Shown one piece after another: positions 8,181 through 17,861 of a DNA stretch of 64,000 bases. The stretch spans positions 1 through 64,000 of the forward strand of contig CAJWHM010000003.1 of the NCBI GenBank assembly GCA_913041125.1, in the 5' to 3' direction. Positions within the stretch are counted from its first letter, which is position 1, and each line of letters starts with the position of its first letter. Made by a program: the position numbers and the translations under genes. The notes beneath the pieces were generated by a model, which worked only from the letters and a program-made list of their open reading frames with translations, did not search any database and was not told the DNA's origin. The DNA is from an uncultured Bacteroidota bacterium. Lineage in GTDB: Bacteria; Bacteroidota; Bacteroidia; Flavobacteriales; Flavobacteriaceae.

Positions 8181-10304
8181 TTAAGCTAAGTCAAATCGAT
8201 CCGCATTCATTACTTTATTCCATGCTTTTATGAAATCTGATATAAACTTTTCATTATTATCATTTTGTGCATAAACTTCAGCGATTGCGCGGAGCTCGGA
8301 GTTTGATCCGAAAACAAGATCTGTTCTGGAAGCAGTTCTAACGACTTTTCCTGAATTTCTGTCTTTAGCTTCATAACTATTATAACCTGTCACATTCCAT
8401 TCCACATCCATTGATAGTAGAATTTTAAACCATGAATTATCTAATTTACTGTTAGTCCAAATTCCATCTCCTGTATGAGAAATACCTAGAGCTCTCATGC
8501 CACCAACTAAAACAGTTAACTCAGAAGGAGTGAGACCTAATAATTGAGCTTTATCTAAAAGAATTTCTTCAGGGCTAACAGCAAATTCTTTTTCGGAATA
8601 ATTTCTAAAACCACAAGCTTTTGGTTTGAGCAAGTTAAATGAATCTATATCAGTATTTTCTTGTGAAGCATCACCTCGTCCGGTAGTAACTTCAACTTTA
8701 TGACCGCAAGCTTTTTCAATTGCAACCGCAGCTGCTATTATGATTACATCTGCAATGCTGGTATTATGATTAGTTGCTATTATCTCATATTTAGAGAGCA
8801 CTTTAGCTAATTCTTTTGGGTTATTTACCTCCCAATCTTTTTGTGGAGAAAGTCTTATTCTTGATCCATTTGCCCCACCTCTATTATCTGAACTTCTAAA
8901 CGTACTTGCACTTGACCATGCAGTTCTAACCATTTCTTTTACACTAAGATCAGAATTTGAAATTGCTTCTCTTACAGACTGTTCTTCTGAAGATGTGAGA
9001 ATTTTACCAGTAGGTGTTGGATCTTGCCAAATATATTCTACATCCTTGTAATCTCCAGTTGTGTAATTAGATCTAGGACCCATATCTCTGTGAAGTAATT
9101 TAAACCAAGCTCTTGCGAAGGTTTCTCCAAATTCGTCTGGATTTGCTAGAAAACGTTCACATATTTTTTTGTACTCAGGATCAAATTTTAATGACATGTC
9201 TGCGGTTGTCATCATAGGTAGGACTTTTTGATCACTTCCATCTACCTGAGGCACCATATCCTCTGCAGCACAATTTATAGGGTGCCACTGCCAAGCTCCT
9301 GCAGGACTTTTTTTACATTCCCATTCATATTTGAATAATAACTCAAGATAACCCATATCCCATTTAATAGGATTTGTAGTCCAGGGACCTTCTATACCAC
9401 TAGTAATAGTATCAACTCCGAGTCCAGAAGCAAATTTGTTTTTCCAGCCTAAACCCATTAATTCCATTGGTGCCCCTTCAGGTTCAGCTTCAACAAGTGC
9501 TTCGTCTCCAGCACCGTGAGCCTTACCAAAAGTATGTCCTCCCGCAGTTAAGGCAACTGTTTCTTCATCATTCATTGCCATACGTTTAAATGTTTCTCTA
9601 ACATCCTGTGCTGATAAAGCAGGATCAGGGTTCCCATTTGGCCCTTGAGGGTTAACATAAATTAATCCCATCTGTACTGCAGCTAAGGGATTTTCTAAAG
9701 ATTGTCTAGTATCTCCATAGCGTTTGTCTCCTAACCATTCATCTTCAGCTCCCCAGTATATGTCTTTTTCAGGTTGCCAAATGTCTTCTCTACCCATTAC
9801 AGTACCATGATTTGGTCCTCCCATGTCTTCAATTGCTACATTTCCAACTAAAACAAGTAAGTCTGCCCAAGATAATTTATTTCCATATTTTTCTTTGATA
9901 GGCCATAATAACCTTCTTGCCTTATCTAAATTTCCATTGTCAGGCCAAGAATTAAGGGGTGCAAAACGCTGAGCACCTGTAGCGGCTCCACCTCTTCCAT
10001 CTCCAGTTCTATATGTTCCTGCGGCATGCCAAGTCATTCTTATGAAAAATGGTCCGTAGTGTCCATAATCAGCTGGCCACCATTCTTTAGAATCTTTTAA
10101 CATGACTTTTATATCTTCTTTGACTGATTCGAGATCTAGTTTTTTTACTTCATCTTTATAATTTAACTCAGGCAAAGGATTGCTTCTGTCGCTATGTTGG
10201 CGAAGAATTTCTAAGTTTAATTGGTTTGGCCACCAGTCTTTATTTTGAGTTCCAAGGTTTGGTGTTGTAGTTGAACCATGGAAAGGGCATTTACTTTCTG
10301 ACAT
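8181..10304 (-). CDS. katG: Catalase-peroxidase
   Basis: This 707-residue bifunctional haem enzyme breaks down hydrogen peroxide. The distal haem site [10 protein letters not shown] (about residue 88) holds the catalytic Arg-Trp-His region. The proximal His lies in [13 protein letters not shown] (about 248). The Tyr of [10 protein letters not shown] and the Met of LMGLGWKN are in place for the Met-Tyr-Trp cross-link that gives catalase activity. The C-terminal half is the usual inactive repeat of the domain. Length is normal. There is no signal peptide, so it is cytoplasmic. It sits 99 bases after the antiporter gene and has its own terminator. No OxyR-type regulator gene is adjacent. Confidence 0.97.
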   Translation of the reverse strand: MSESKCPFHGSTTTPNLGTQNKDWWPNQLNLEILRQHSDRSNPLPELNYKDEVKKLDLESVKEDIKVMLKDSKEWWPADYGHYGPFFIRMTWHAAGTYRTGDGRGGAATGAQRFAPLNSWPDNGNLDKARRLLWPIKEKYGNKLSWADLLVLVGNVAIEDMGGPNHGTVMGREDIWQPEKDIYWGAEDEWLGDKRYGDTRQSLENPLAAVQMGLIYVNPQGPNGNPDPALSAQDVRETFKRMAMNDEETVALTAGGHTFGKAHGAGDEALVEAEPEGAPMELMGLGWKNKFASGLGVDTITSGIEGPWTTNPIKWDMGYLELLFKYEWECKKSPAGAWQWHPINCAAEDMVPQVDGSDQKVLPMMTTADMSLKFDPEYKKICERFLANPDEFGETFARAWFKLLHRDMGPRSNYTTGDYKDVEYIWQDPTPTGKILTSSEEQSVREAISNSDLSVKEMVRTAWSSASTFRSSDNRGGANGSRIRLSPQKDWEVNNPKELAKVLSKYEIIATNHNTSIADVIIIAAAVAIEKACGHKVEVTTGRGDASQENTDIDSFNLLKPKACGFRNYSEKEFAVSPEEILLDKAQLLGLTPSELTVLVGGMRALGISHTGDGIWTNSKLDNSWFKILLSMDVEWNVTGYNSYEAKDRNSGKVVRTASRTDLVFGSNSELRAIAEVYAQNDNNEKFISDFIKAWNKVMNADRFDLA

Positions 10305-10403
10305 TTTTTAAAATTTTTTCTAAAATAAAAATCATTTCTAAATTATAAAATTTACTGTTTTTTAAATTGCTTATTTCATAATAAGTTTTTCTTATGAAAA
10401 TAT

Positions 10404-11834
10404 TCAATTAATTTTTTTAGCTATTCTTATACTCAGTGCAGCGTAAATTAGTGTCATAAGTGGACTTAACCAGTTAAATATTGCAAAAAAGAAATATTCT
10501 AATACACTAACCCCTAATACACCTGATTGATATGCACCACAAGTGTTCCAAGGAATAAGAACAGAAGTTACTGTGCCTGAGTCTTCAAGAGTACGACTTA
10601 AATTTTCAGGAGCCAAGTTTCGTTCCTCATACGCTTTAGAAAACATTTTTCCTGGTATTACAATTGATAGATATTGATCTGAGGCGGTCAAATTTATTGT
10701 TAAACATGATGCAACAGTACTTGCGAAGAGTTGAAACGTATTTTTTGCCCAACTTAACAAAGCATTGCTTATAACCCTTAGTGCACCGATAGCATCCATT
10801 ACACCACCAAAAACCATTGCACATATAATTAACCATATGGTGTCTAACATGCCTTTCATTCCTCCTGAGATAAATAGGTCGTTAAGTATTGCATTATTTG
10901 TATTTACCTGGGTTGAAACAGATATTGCATCTAAAATTGCTTTGTATGCAATTTTAGAATTTAATGTTTTTGAACCTGTTATGTCCAAAAGAATTTGAGG
11001 TTGAAAAAAAATTGCAAATAAAGCCCCCATTAAAGTGCCAACTAATAGTGCTACTAACGGAGGTGTTTTTTTTACTATAAGAATGATAACAGTTATTGGA
11101 ACTAGAAATAACCAAAAATTTATTGTAAACTTTTCTCTAATTGCACCTAATAAATCACCTGTGTCTGGAAGCACATTATAATTCTGTGTCAGATTAAGAA
11201 TTGAAAATACTATTAGTGTAAATAATATGCTTGGGACTGTCGTATATGTCATATACTTTATGTGATCAAACAACTCACCTCCAGCCATAGCAGGAGCAAG
11301 ATTTGTTGTGTCTGAAAGTGGTGATAGTTTATCACCAAAGTACGCTCCTGATATAATTGCTCCCGCAACCATACCCAAAGGAATTTTTAAAACACTACCG
11401 ATTCCAATCAAAGCAATACCTACTGTTGCTGAAGTAGTCCAACTACTTCCTGTAGAAATAGATATAATCGCACATATTACTATACAGGCTGGTAAAAAAA
11501 TACTTGGATGTAAGATTTGTAAACCATAATAAATCATAGCTGGTATAATACCACTTATAAGCCATGTTCCTGATAGTGCACCGACAAAAAGTAAGATCAA
11601 TAAAGCTCCAGTAACTGATTTTAAATTATCCGCTATTTTTTCTAACATCGAGTCATAAGATATTTTTTTCTTAAAGCCAATTATTGCAGCAATTGCTCCA
11701 CCTATTAGTAATATAAATTGGTTTGATCCGTTTAATGCATCATCACCATAAATAATAACATTGTATGAGAGAAGAACAACTAAAAAAAATAAAGGTAATA
11801 GAGCAGTTGTTAAAGAAATTTGGTTTTTTTTCAA
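10404..11834 (-). CDS. nhaC: NhaC-family Na+/H+ antiporter
   Basis: This 476-residue inner-membrane protein has about eleven hydrophobic helices. The NhaC family mark GAYFGDKLSPLSDTTNLAP lies near residues 160-180, and a repeat-like block with TASDQYLS and LEDSGTVTSVLIPWNTC follows near 385-425. It should exchange sodium for protons, fitting a marine lifestyle, although some family members exchange malate or lactate instead. The start is TTG; the frame upstream is closed by a stop within about ten codons and holds no ATG. It diverges from lpd across 117 bases. Confidence 0.88.
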   Translation of the reverse strand: MKKNQISLTTALLPLFFLVVLLSYNVIIYGDDALNGSNQFILLIGGAIAAIIGFKKKISYDSMLEKIADNLKSVTGALLILLFVGALSGTWLISGIIPAMIYYGLQILHPSIFLPACIVICAIISISTGSSWTTSATVGIALIGIGSVLKIPLGMVAGAIISGAYFGDKLSPLSDTTNLAPAMAGGELFDHIKYMTYTTVPSILFTLIVFSILNLTQNYNVLPDTGDLLGAIREKFTINFWLFLVPITVIILIVKKTPPLVALLVGTLMGALFAIFFQPQILLDITGSKTLNSKIAYKAILDAISVSTQVNTNNAILNDLFISGGMKGMLDTIWLIICAMVFGGVMDAIGALRVISNALLSWAKNTFQLFASTVASCLTINLTASDQYLSIVIPGKMFSKAYEERNLAPENLSRTLEDSGTVTSVLIPWNTCGAYQSGVLGVSVLEYFFFAIFNWLSPLMTLIYAALSIRIAKKIN

Positions 11835-11920
11835 ATGAAAATATTAAAATATTACTTAAAAAAACAACTAAATATATATCAAATTATATAATAATTTATT
11901 CTAAATCCAATTAACATTTT

Positions 11921-11928
11921 TATTTTTG
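11921..11928 (+). promoter_or_regulatory. Bacteroidetes -7 box for lpd
   Basis: TATTTTTG matches TAnnTTTG exactly and ends 23 bases before the lpd ATG. No convincing -33 TTG is seen. Confidence 0.45.
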
Positions 11929-11951
11929 GGAATAATAAAATTGATTTTAAT

Positions 11952-13352
11952 ATGAGTGTTTTTGATGTTGCCATAATAGGATCAGGTCCAGGAGGATATG
12001 TAGCTGCCATTCGTTGTTCTCAGTTAGGCATGAAAACAGCATTAATTGAAAAATATAATAACCTTGGGGGAACATGCCTCAATGTTGGATGTATACCTTC
12101 GAAATCCCTACTGGATTCATCCCATCATTTTGAGGATGCTATTAAACACTTTTCAGAACATGGAATTGAAATAAAAGGTGAGGTCAATATTGATTTTAAA
12201 AAAATGATTGAACGTAAAGCCCAAGTTGTTGAGCAAACAACTAAGGGGATAGATTTTTTGATGGGGAAAAATAATATTGAAGTATTCCACGGATTAGCAA
12301 GTTTTATAGATGCTAACAAAATTGAAATAAATGGTGATAAAAAAACATCTATTGAATCTAAAAAAATTATTATAGCTACTGGATCAAAGCCAGGTAGTTT
12401 GCCTTTTATCGAATTAGATAAAGAAAGAATAATTACCTCAACTGAGGCACTTAAACTAAAAGAGATACCAAAACACTTAATTATTATAGGTGGCGGTGTT
12501 ATCGGTTTAGAATTAGGTCAAGTTTATAAAAGATTAGGCGCTGAAGTCTCTATAATCGAATATGCTGATAGAATAACACCATCAATGGACATGTCTTTAT
12601 CCAAGGAGTTGATGAAAGTTTTAAAAAAGCAAGGAGTTAAATTTTATCTTTCACACGGAGTTAGTAATGTTAAACGAAATGGTAAAGAAATTACCGTTAC
12701 TGCAAATGATAAAAAAGGAGTATCTATTGAATTTAAAGGCGATTATTGTTTAGTATCTGTAGGAAGAAAGCCCCACACAAAAGGCCTTAATCTTGAAGCA
12801 ATAGGAGTACAGCTAAATGAGAAAGGCCAAGTAGAGGTAAATGAATTTTTACAAACTTCAATTAATAATATATACGCGATAGGTGATGTTGTTAGAGGAT
12901 CAATGTTAGCTCACAAAGCTGAAGAAGAGGGTGTAATGGTAGCTGAATTTATAGCTGGCCAGAAACCTCATATTGATTATAATTTAATTCCTAACGTTAT
13001 TTATACTTGGCCCGAAGTCGCTTCTGTAGGTAAAACAGAGGAACAGTTAAAAGAAGAAGGGTTAAATTATAAAACTGGACAATTCCCTATGCGTGCGTTA
13101 GGTCGAGCTCGAGCTAGTATGGATACTGATGGTTTTGTCAAAATATTAGCTGATATGGAAACAGATGAAGTTCTTGGTGTCCATATGATAGGTGCTCGTG
13201 CAGCAGATTTAATTGCTGAAGCGGTTACTGCGATGGAGTTCAGAGCGTCAGCTGAAGATATAGCGAGAATGAGTCATTCACATCCTACTTATGCTGAAGC
13301 TATAAAAGAAGCTGCCCTAGCAGCTACAGAGAATAGAGCACTCCATATCTAA
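11952..13352 (+). CDS. lpd: Dihydrolipoyl dehydrogenase (E3)
   Basis: This 466-residue FAD enzyme re-oxidises dihydrolipoyl groups of the pyruvate and 2-oxoglutarate dehydrogenase complexes and the glycine cleavage system. Visible parts are the FAD motif GSGPGGYVAAI (10-20), the redox disulfide GGTCLNVGC (Cys42 and Cys47), the NAD motif GGGVIGLELG near 180, the second FAD site AIGDVVRG near 310, and the C-terminal catalytic His444-Pro with Glu449. All active-site residues are present. It stands alone, divergent from nhaC, and no E1 or E2 gene is in the window, so it probably serves several complexes. Confidence 0.97.
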   Translation: MSVFDVAIIGSGPGGYVAAIRCSQLGMKTALIEKYNNLGGTCLNVGCIPSKSLLDSSHHFEDAIKHFSEHGIEIKGEVNIDFKKMIERKAQVVEQTTKGIDFLMGKNNIEVFHGLASFIDANKIEINGDKKTSIESKKIIIATGSKPGSLPFIELDKERIITSTEALKLKEIPKHLIIIGGGVIGLELGQVYKRLGAEVSIIEYADRITPSMDMSLSKELMKVLKKQGVKFYLSHGVSNVKRNGKEITVTANDKKGVSIEFKGDYCLVSVGRKPHTKGLNLEAIGVQLNEKGQVEVNEFLQTSINNIYAIGDVVRGSMLAHKAEEEGVMVAEFIAGQKPHIDYNLIPNVIYTWPEVASVGKTEEQLKEEGLNYKTGQFPMRALGRARASMDTDGFVKILADMETDEVLGVHMIGARAADLIAEAVTAMEFRASAEDIARMSHSHPTYAEAIKEAALAATENRALHI

Positions 13353-13451
13353 ATCTTTATTCATTCAAAAAGCTCTCTTAAACACAATATTTTTGAATTT
13401 TAAAGATAATTTTAATTAAAATTGAGGTTTAAGTATATATTTATATAAGTT

Positions 13452-13459
13452 TAAATTTG
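13452..13459 (+). promoter_or_regulatory. Bacteroidetes -7 box for the Gfo/Idh/MocA gene
   Basis: TAAATTTG matches TAnnTTTG exactly, 14 bases before the ATG at 13474. A second match (TATTTTTG, 13388-13395) lies further upstream. Neither has a clear -33 TTG. Confidence 0.35.
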
Positions 13460-13473
13460 AAATATTTATTAAT

Positions 13474-14760
13474 ATGGATAGGAGAGATTTTGTTAAAAGA
13501 TCAGCTATAACATCATTATTTACGATAGTTCCAAGTAGTGTTTTAAATTTTAAAGGTGAATCTCCAAATGATAAGATTCAATTAGGTTTCATCGGAGTTG
13601 GAAGACAAGGTAGAGGATTGATGGAGAATTTTATTAAATATGACTCCACAGCCATCTTATCATGCAGTGATGTTGATATTGATAAAATGAATTTATTCGA
13701 AAAAACTTATCACGAAAAATCAACTACAGCCAAAAAGCCTTTTCATAAAGTAAAAAAATATTCGCATTACAGAGAAATGTTAAATGACAAGGAAATTGAC
13801 GCCGTTGTCATAGCTTCCCCAGATCATTGGCATGCACAAATGTCAATAGACGCAGCAAAAGCGGGTAAAGATATATATTGTGAAAAGCCATTATCTTCAT
13901 CTGTAGCTGAGGGAAGAGCAATGGTAGATGCTACAAGAAAATATGATAGAGTTTTCCAAACGGGGAGTATGCAACGTTCTTGGAATCAATTTAGGCATGC
14001 AGTTGAACTTATAAGAAATGGTTACATTGGGACTGTTCAAAAAGTCTATGTAGCGATTGGAGATCCATATAAGTCGTGTGACTTACCAACACAAGAAACA
14101 CCATCAAATATAGATTGGGATTCATGGATTGGACCAACACAGTATCGAGGATATCATAAAGATTTAGCATGCCCTATAGGTGACAAACGTTGGGCTCAAT
14201 GGAGAGATTATTTCCCTTATGGAGGAGGTATGATTACAGATTTTGGAGCCCACATGTTTGATATAGTTCAATGGGCATTAAATAAGGATAATTCGGGACC
14301 TATTAACTTTGAACCACCAAAAATATATTCTAAAAAAGGGCTGAAATTCACTTACCAAAATGGAATTTCTGTTACCCATAAAAAATGGGGAGAGGCGAAT
14401 AATGAAATTCAATTTATTGGATCAGAGGGGCGCCTTGAAGTAAGCCGAAGATATCTTAAAACTTATCCTAACAAGAGTCTTGCGAAAAAACCTATTGACA
14501 AAATAAATCCTAAGCGGGTTTACTTAAGTGATAATCATCATATTGATTGGTTGCAATCTATTAGAAAAAGGAAAAAACCTATATGTGATGTAGAAGTTGG
14601 TCACAGAACGGCTACTGTTTGTAATATTACAAACATAGCTTATGCACTTCAAAGATCATTAATATGGGATCCCGTTGATGAAAAGTTTATTAATGATCCT
14701 GGTGCAAATTTAATGTTAGATAGAACCTATAGATCTCCTTGGAATTATAGAGATTTTTAA
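13474..14760 (+). CDS. Tat-exported Gfo/Idh/MocA-family oxidoreductase
   Basis: This 428-residue protein begins with a twin-arginine signal (MDRRDFVKRS, then a hydrophobic stretch), so it should be folded with NAD(P) and exported through the Tat system; tatC is in this window. The Rossmann motif GFIGVGRQGRG lies near 38-48 and the family mark EKPLSSSVAEG near 138-148. The C-terminal half (WAQWRDYFPYGGGMITDFGAHMFD) fits the substrate-binding domain. Exported members act on sugars or polyols, but the substrate cannot be read here. It overlaps the end of argH by 4 bases on the opposite strand and has no sugar genes around it. Confidence 0.88.
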   Translation: MDRRDFVKRSAITSLFTIVPSSVLNFKGESPNDKIQLGFIGVGRQGRGLMENFIKYDSTAILSCSDVDIDKMNLFEKTYHEKSTTAKKPFHKVKKYSHYREMLNDKEIDAVVIASPDHWHAQMSIDAAKAGKDIYCEKPLSSSVAEGRAMVDATRKYDRVFQTGSMQRSWNQFRHAVELIRNGYIGTVQKVYVAIGDPYKSCDLPTQETPSNIDWDSWIGPTQYRGYHKDLACPIGDKRWAQWRDYFPYGGGMITDFGAHMFDIVQWALNKDNSGPINFEPPKIYSKKGLKFTYQNGISVTHKKWGEANNEIQFIGSEGRLEVSRRYLKTYPNKSLAKKPIDKINPKRVYLSDNHHIDWLQSIRKRKKPICDVEVGHRTATVCNITNIAYALQRSLIWDPVDEKFINDPGANLMLDRTYRSPWNYRDF

Positions 14761-16040
14761 GATAAAAAGGGTTTAATTTTTTCTTTTATTTTATCTAAAC
14801 TTAAATTACCTATACTTCCAATATGTGTATGTTTTATTTTTCTATTTGGAACATATTGTCCTTCTTCAATAGATTTTCCTAAATCTTGGTAGGCCATTCT
14901 GAAAGGTTTACCAGAAATAACATCATTATTGAGAGTGTCCACACTAAAGAGATAATCATATTTTTCCTGATCAGTAATTTTATTTTTAACTTTTATTTTA
15001 GGTAGACTAAAGAGAATAATTTCTAGACATGCCTTTGTTTCCTCAACAGCATCTATTATTATTCCTTTTGCCAATTGAAAATCTCTATGATATCCACTAG
15101 GTAAATTACCTGTTAGTAAAGTTAATTGACTTGGTAATGATTGTAAAATATTGCACTTTCCTCTTACAAGCTCAAATAGGTCAGGATTCTTTTTATGAGG
15201 CATAATACTAGATCCTGTAGTAAGATTATCGGGAAAACTTATGAAATCAAAATCTTGACCCATGTAAAGACAAATGTCCGTGCAAATTTTTGAAAGAGTA
15301 GCGCCGATTGAAGATAAAACGACAGCAATACTTTTTTCCAGTTTTCCTCTACTCATCTGAGCAGCTACTGAATTAACTTTTAAATTTGAAAATTTCAATT
15401 CATTCGTTGTAAATTCCCTGTCTATTGGAAAAGCACTTCCAAATCCAGCGGCACTTCCAAGTGGATTTTGATCAGCAATCTGAAAAGCACTTTTCCAGAA
15501 ATACAGATCATCTATCAAACTCTCTGCGTAAGCTGAAAACCAGAGTCCAAATGAAGAAGGCATCGCTACCTGAAAATGTGTATAGCCAGGAAGTAAATAA
15601 TCTTCGTGTTTTTCTGCTAATGAAGTCAAAACTTCAAATAGTTCTATAATTTTATCTTTTATGATATTTAATTCGTTTTTACAGTATAGGTGTAAGGCAA
15701 CTAATACTTGATCGTTCCTTGACCTTGCAGTATGTATTTTTTTTCCAAGATCACCTAAATTTTGAATTAAAATATGCTCAATTTTTGAATGTATATCCTC
15801 AAATTCATCTTCAATTGTTAGACTTTTATTTTCAGCCTGTATTTTAATTTCGTTTAATTTTGATGTGAGTTGATTTACTTCTTCATTAGAAAGAATCCCA
15901 ATCTTACCTAACATTTTTGCATGGGCAATAGAAGCTTGACAATCATATTCAGCTAAATATAAATCGTATTCTCGGTCTTTCCCAACAGTGAATAAATCTA
16001 CTTTTTGATGGGCAGTAGACCCTTTTTTCCAGAGTTTCAT
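14757..16040 (-). CDS. argH: Argininosuccinate lyase
   Basis: This 427-residue enzyme carries out the last arginine step, splitting argininosuccinate into arginine and fumarate. The superfamily signature GSSIMPHKKNPD (catalytic Ser loop) is intact, as are HTARSRNDQ and the GYTHFQVAMP His region. It is a little shorter than the usual ~460 residues at the C end, a form common in this phylum. It is the last gene of the arginine operon, 1 base after argE'. Confidence 0.96.
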   Translation of the reverse strand: MKLWKKGSTAHQKVDLFTVGKDREYDLYLAEYDCQASIAHAKMLGKIGILSNEEVNQLTSKLNEIKIQAENKSLTIEDEFEDIHSKIEHILIQNLGDLGKKIHTARSRNDQVLVALHLYCKNELNIIKDKIIELFEVLTSLAEKHEDYLLPGYTHFQVAMPSSFGLWFSAYAESLIDDLYFWKSAFQIADQNPLGSAAGFGSAFPIDREFTTNELKFSNLKVNSVAAQMSRGKLEKSIAVVLSSIGATLSKICTDICLYMGQDFDFISFPDNLTTGSSIMPHKKNPDLFELVRGKCNILQSLPSQLTLLTGNLPSGYHRDFQLAKGIIIDAVEETKACLEIILFSLPKIKVKNKITDQEKYDYLFSVDTLNNDVISGKPFRMAYQDLGKSIEEGQYVPNRKIKHTHIGSIGNLSLDKIKEKIKPFLS

Positions 16041-16041
16041 T

Positions 16042-17094
16042 TTAAAGTATTTGTTTTAATAAATCAATATATAGTTTTATACCTTCTTCAATTTCATGAA
16101 TATAAATAAATTCATCTGCTGTATGTGACCTTTTTGAATCACCTGGGCCTAACTTTAGAGAAGGGCAACTTAGTGCAGCTTGATCAGAAAGGGTAGGGGA
16201 TCCATAGGTGCTTCGGCCTAATTTTTTACCTGCAATAACAAGAGGGTGATTATCATCTATCGAAGAACTTTCTAAGTGAAGTGATCTTGCTTTTACATCA
16301 CAAGGAAGAGAATTAACAATCAAATTATTTATTTCTGAATTTTTATAACATTCGTTAACCCTTACATCCAAAACCATTTTGACTTCAGATGGAACAACAT
16401 TATGCTGACTACCTGCATTGATTTGGGAGAGTGTAATTTTTACAGGGCCTAAAAGAGGAGAATTTTTATCAAAAGAAATATTTTTTATTTCTTCAATAAC
16501 CTGTGAAATTTTCATCAAAGGATTATCTTCATTTGGGTGTGCTGCATGACTTGGTGTTCCTTTTATACTTAAATCAAAAACGATTAATCCTTTCTCTGCA
16601 ACTGCTAACTCCATATTAGTAGGTTCACCAATTATTGCTAAATCAATTTTTGGAAGGTAAGGAATTAATGATCTCAAACTTTTTTTTCCAGCTATTTCTT
16701 CTTCTGCGGATGCTACCATTAATAAGTTATATGCTGGGTTTTCGTACTCATAGTAATGAGTAAATAATGCTATTAAGGAAACTAATGAACCTCCAGCATC
16801 ATTGCTTCCGAGTCCAAATAATTTGCCATCAATAATATCTGCCTTAAATGGATCCCTAGTGTAAGCTTCATTTGGAAAAACTGTATCATGATGAGAATTT
16901 AATAATAATGTAGGTTTTTTATGGTCATAATTTTTGTTAACTGCCCATATGTTATTATCTCTCATATTATATGGAATATTATGATTTTTAAACCATTTCT
17001 CAATACGTTGAGCAGTTAAAGCCTCGTTTTTTGAAAAAGATTCTATTTGAATCAAATCTTTTAATAGTAGTATGACATTTTGAGTTAATTTCAT
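16042..17094 (-). CDS. argE: M20-family N-acyl-citrulline/ornithine deacylase (ArgE-type)
   Basis: This 350-residue zinc hydrolase of the M20 family has metal-site motifs NSHHDTV (about 66-72), GSNDAGG (about 96-102) and the catalytic pair SAEEE (about 128-132). In Bacteroidetes, arginine is made from N-acylated citrulline, so the expected job is to remove the acyl group from N-acetyl- or N-succinyl-citrulline before ArgG acts. The context strongly supports this: it is translationally coupled to argB (4-base ATGA overlap) and lies 1 base ahead of argH. The acyl type is not visible. Confidence 0.88.
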   Translation of the reverse strand: MKLTQNVILLLKDLIQIESFSKNEALTAQRIEKWFKNHNIPYNMRDNNIWAVNKNYDHKKPTLLLNSHHDTVFPNEAYTRDPFKADIIDGKLFGLGSNDAGGSLVSLIALFTHYYEYENPAYNLLMVASAEEEIAGKKSLRSLIPYLPKIDLAIIGEPTNMELAVAEKGLIVFDLSIKGTPSHAAHPNEDNPLMKISQVIEEIKNISFDKNSPLLGPVKITLSQINAGSQHNVVPSEVKMVLDVRVNECYKNSEINNLIVNSLPCDVKARSLHLESSSIDDNHPLVIAGKKLGRSTYGSPTLSDQAALSCPSLKLGPGDSKRSHTADEFIYIHEIEEGIKLYIDLLKQIL

Positions 17095-17861
17095 AATACT
17101 ATTTTAGTGTGTTTGTTATCAGATAAAATATTAAAGCTTCCAATCCTTACTTCTTTAACTCCTTTTGAAAGAGCTTGATAACAATTATGAAGTTTAGGTA
17201 ACATTCCTTCTTGAATTAAACCTTTATTTTTTAATTCTTCATATTTTTCATTATTTATAATGGGAATTACAGAATTTAGGTCTCCAATATTTTCTAGTAC
17301 ACCTTTTTTTTCAAAGCAATAAGTCAAATCAACTTCAAAATTTTCTGAAAGAGCTGAAGCAATCTCTGAAGCTATGGTATCTGCATTTGTATTTAGTAAC
17401 TGCCCATTCCCATCATGTGAAACTGCACAACATACCGGAATAATGTTATTTTTTAAAAGTTTTTTAAAAAAACTTTTATTTATATGAGTTATATCACCAA
17501 CAAAACCAAAATCAAGCTCTTCAACTGTTCTTTTTGATGACATGTAAGCATTTCCATCTGCACCACATATACCAATTGAATCACACGATAAAGCTTGTAA
17601 CTTAGAAACTATTCTTTTGTTAATTTTTCCTGCATATACCATTGTAATAATATCAAGAGTTGCAGTATCTGTAATTCTTCTGCCATTATTTAATTTTACA
17701 GGAATTCCTAATTTATTTGATACAGATGTTGCTTCTTTACCACCACCATGGATTAGAATTTTTGATTCATTGAGAGAAGAAAAATCCTTTAGAAAAGAGT
17801 GAAGTCTACTTTCATTATCAATAATATTACCTCCTATTTTAAAAATATGTAATCTATCCAT
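17091..17861 (-). CDS. argB: N-acylglutamate kinase
   Basis: This amino acid kinase phosphorylates N-acetyl- or N-succinyl-glutamate, the second arginine step. It shows the N-terminal FKIGGNII phosphate loop, HGGGKEAT and the C-terminal nucleotide-binding region (NTNADTIASEIA). At 256 residues it is the short E. coli-like form without the N-terminal helix found in arginine-inhibited enzymes, which suggests that control lies elsewhere. I chose the ATG at 17861; a TTG two codons upstream (17867) is possible. It overlaps the end of argF' by 8 bases and the start of argE' by 4. Confidence 0.93.
   Translation of the reverse strand: MDRLHIFKIGGNIIDNESRLHSFLKDFSSLNESKILIHGGGKEATSVSNKLGIPVKLNNGRRITDTATLDIITMVYAGKINKRIVSKLQALSCDSIGICGADGNAYMSSKRTVEELDFGFVGDITHINKSFFKKLLKNNIIPVCCAVSHDGNGQLLNTNADTIASEIASALSENFEVDLTYCFEKKGVLENIGDLNSVIPIINNEKYEELKNKGLIQEGMLPKLHNCYQALSKGVKEVRIGSFNILSDNKHTKIVL

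Noticed and set aside
10375..10403. Imperfect CATAAG/CTTATTATG inverted repeat after nhaC
   Set aside because: The stem has a bulge and no T run follows on the minus strand, so it is not a convincing terminator.
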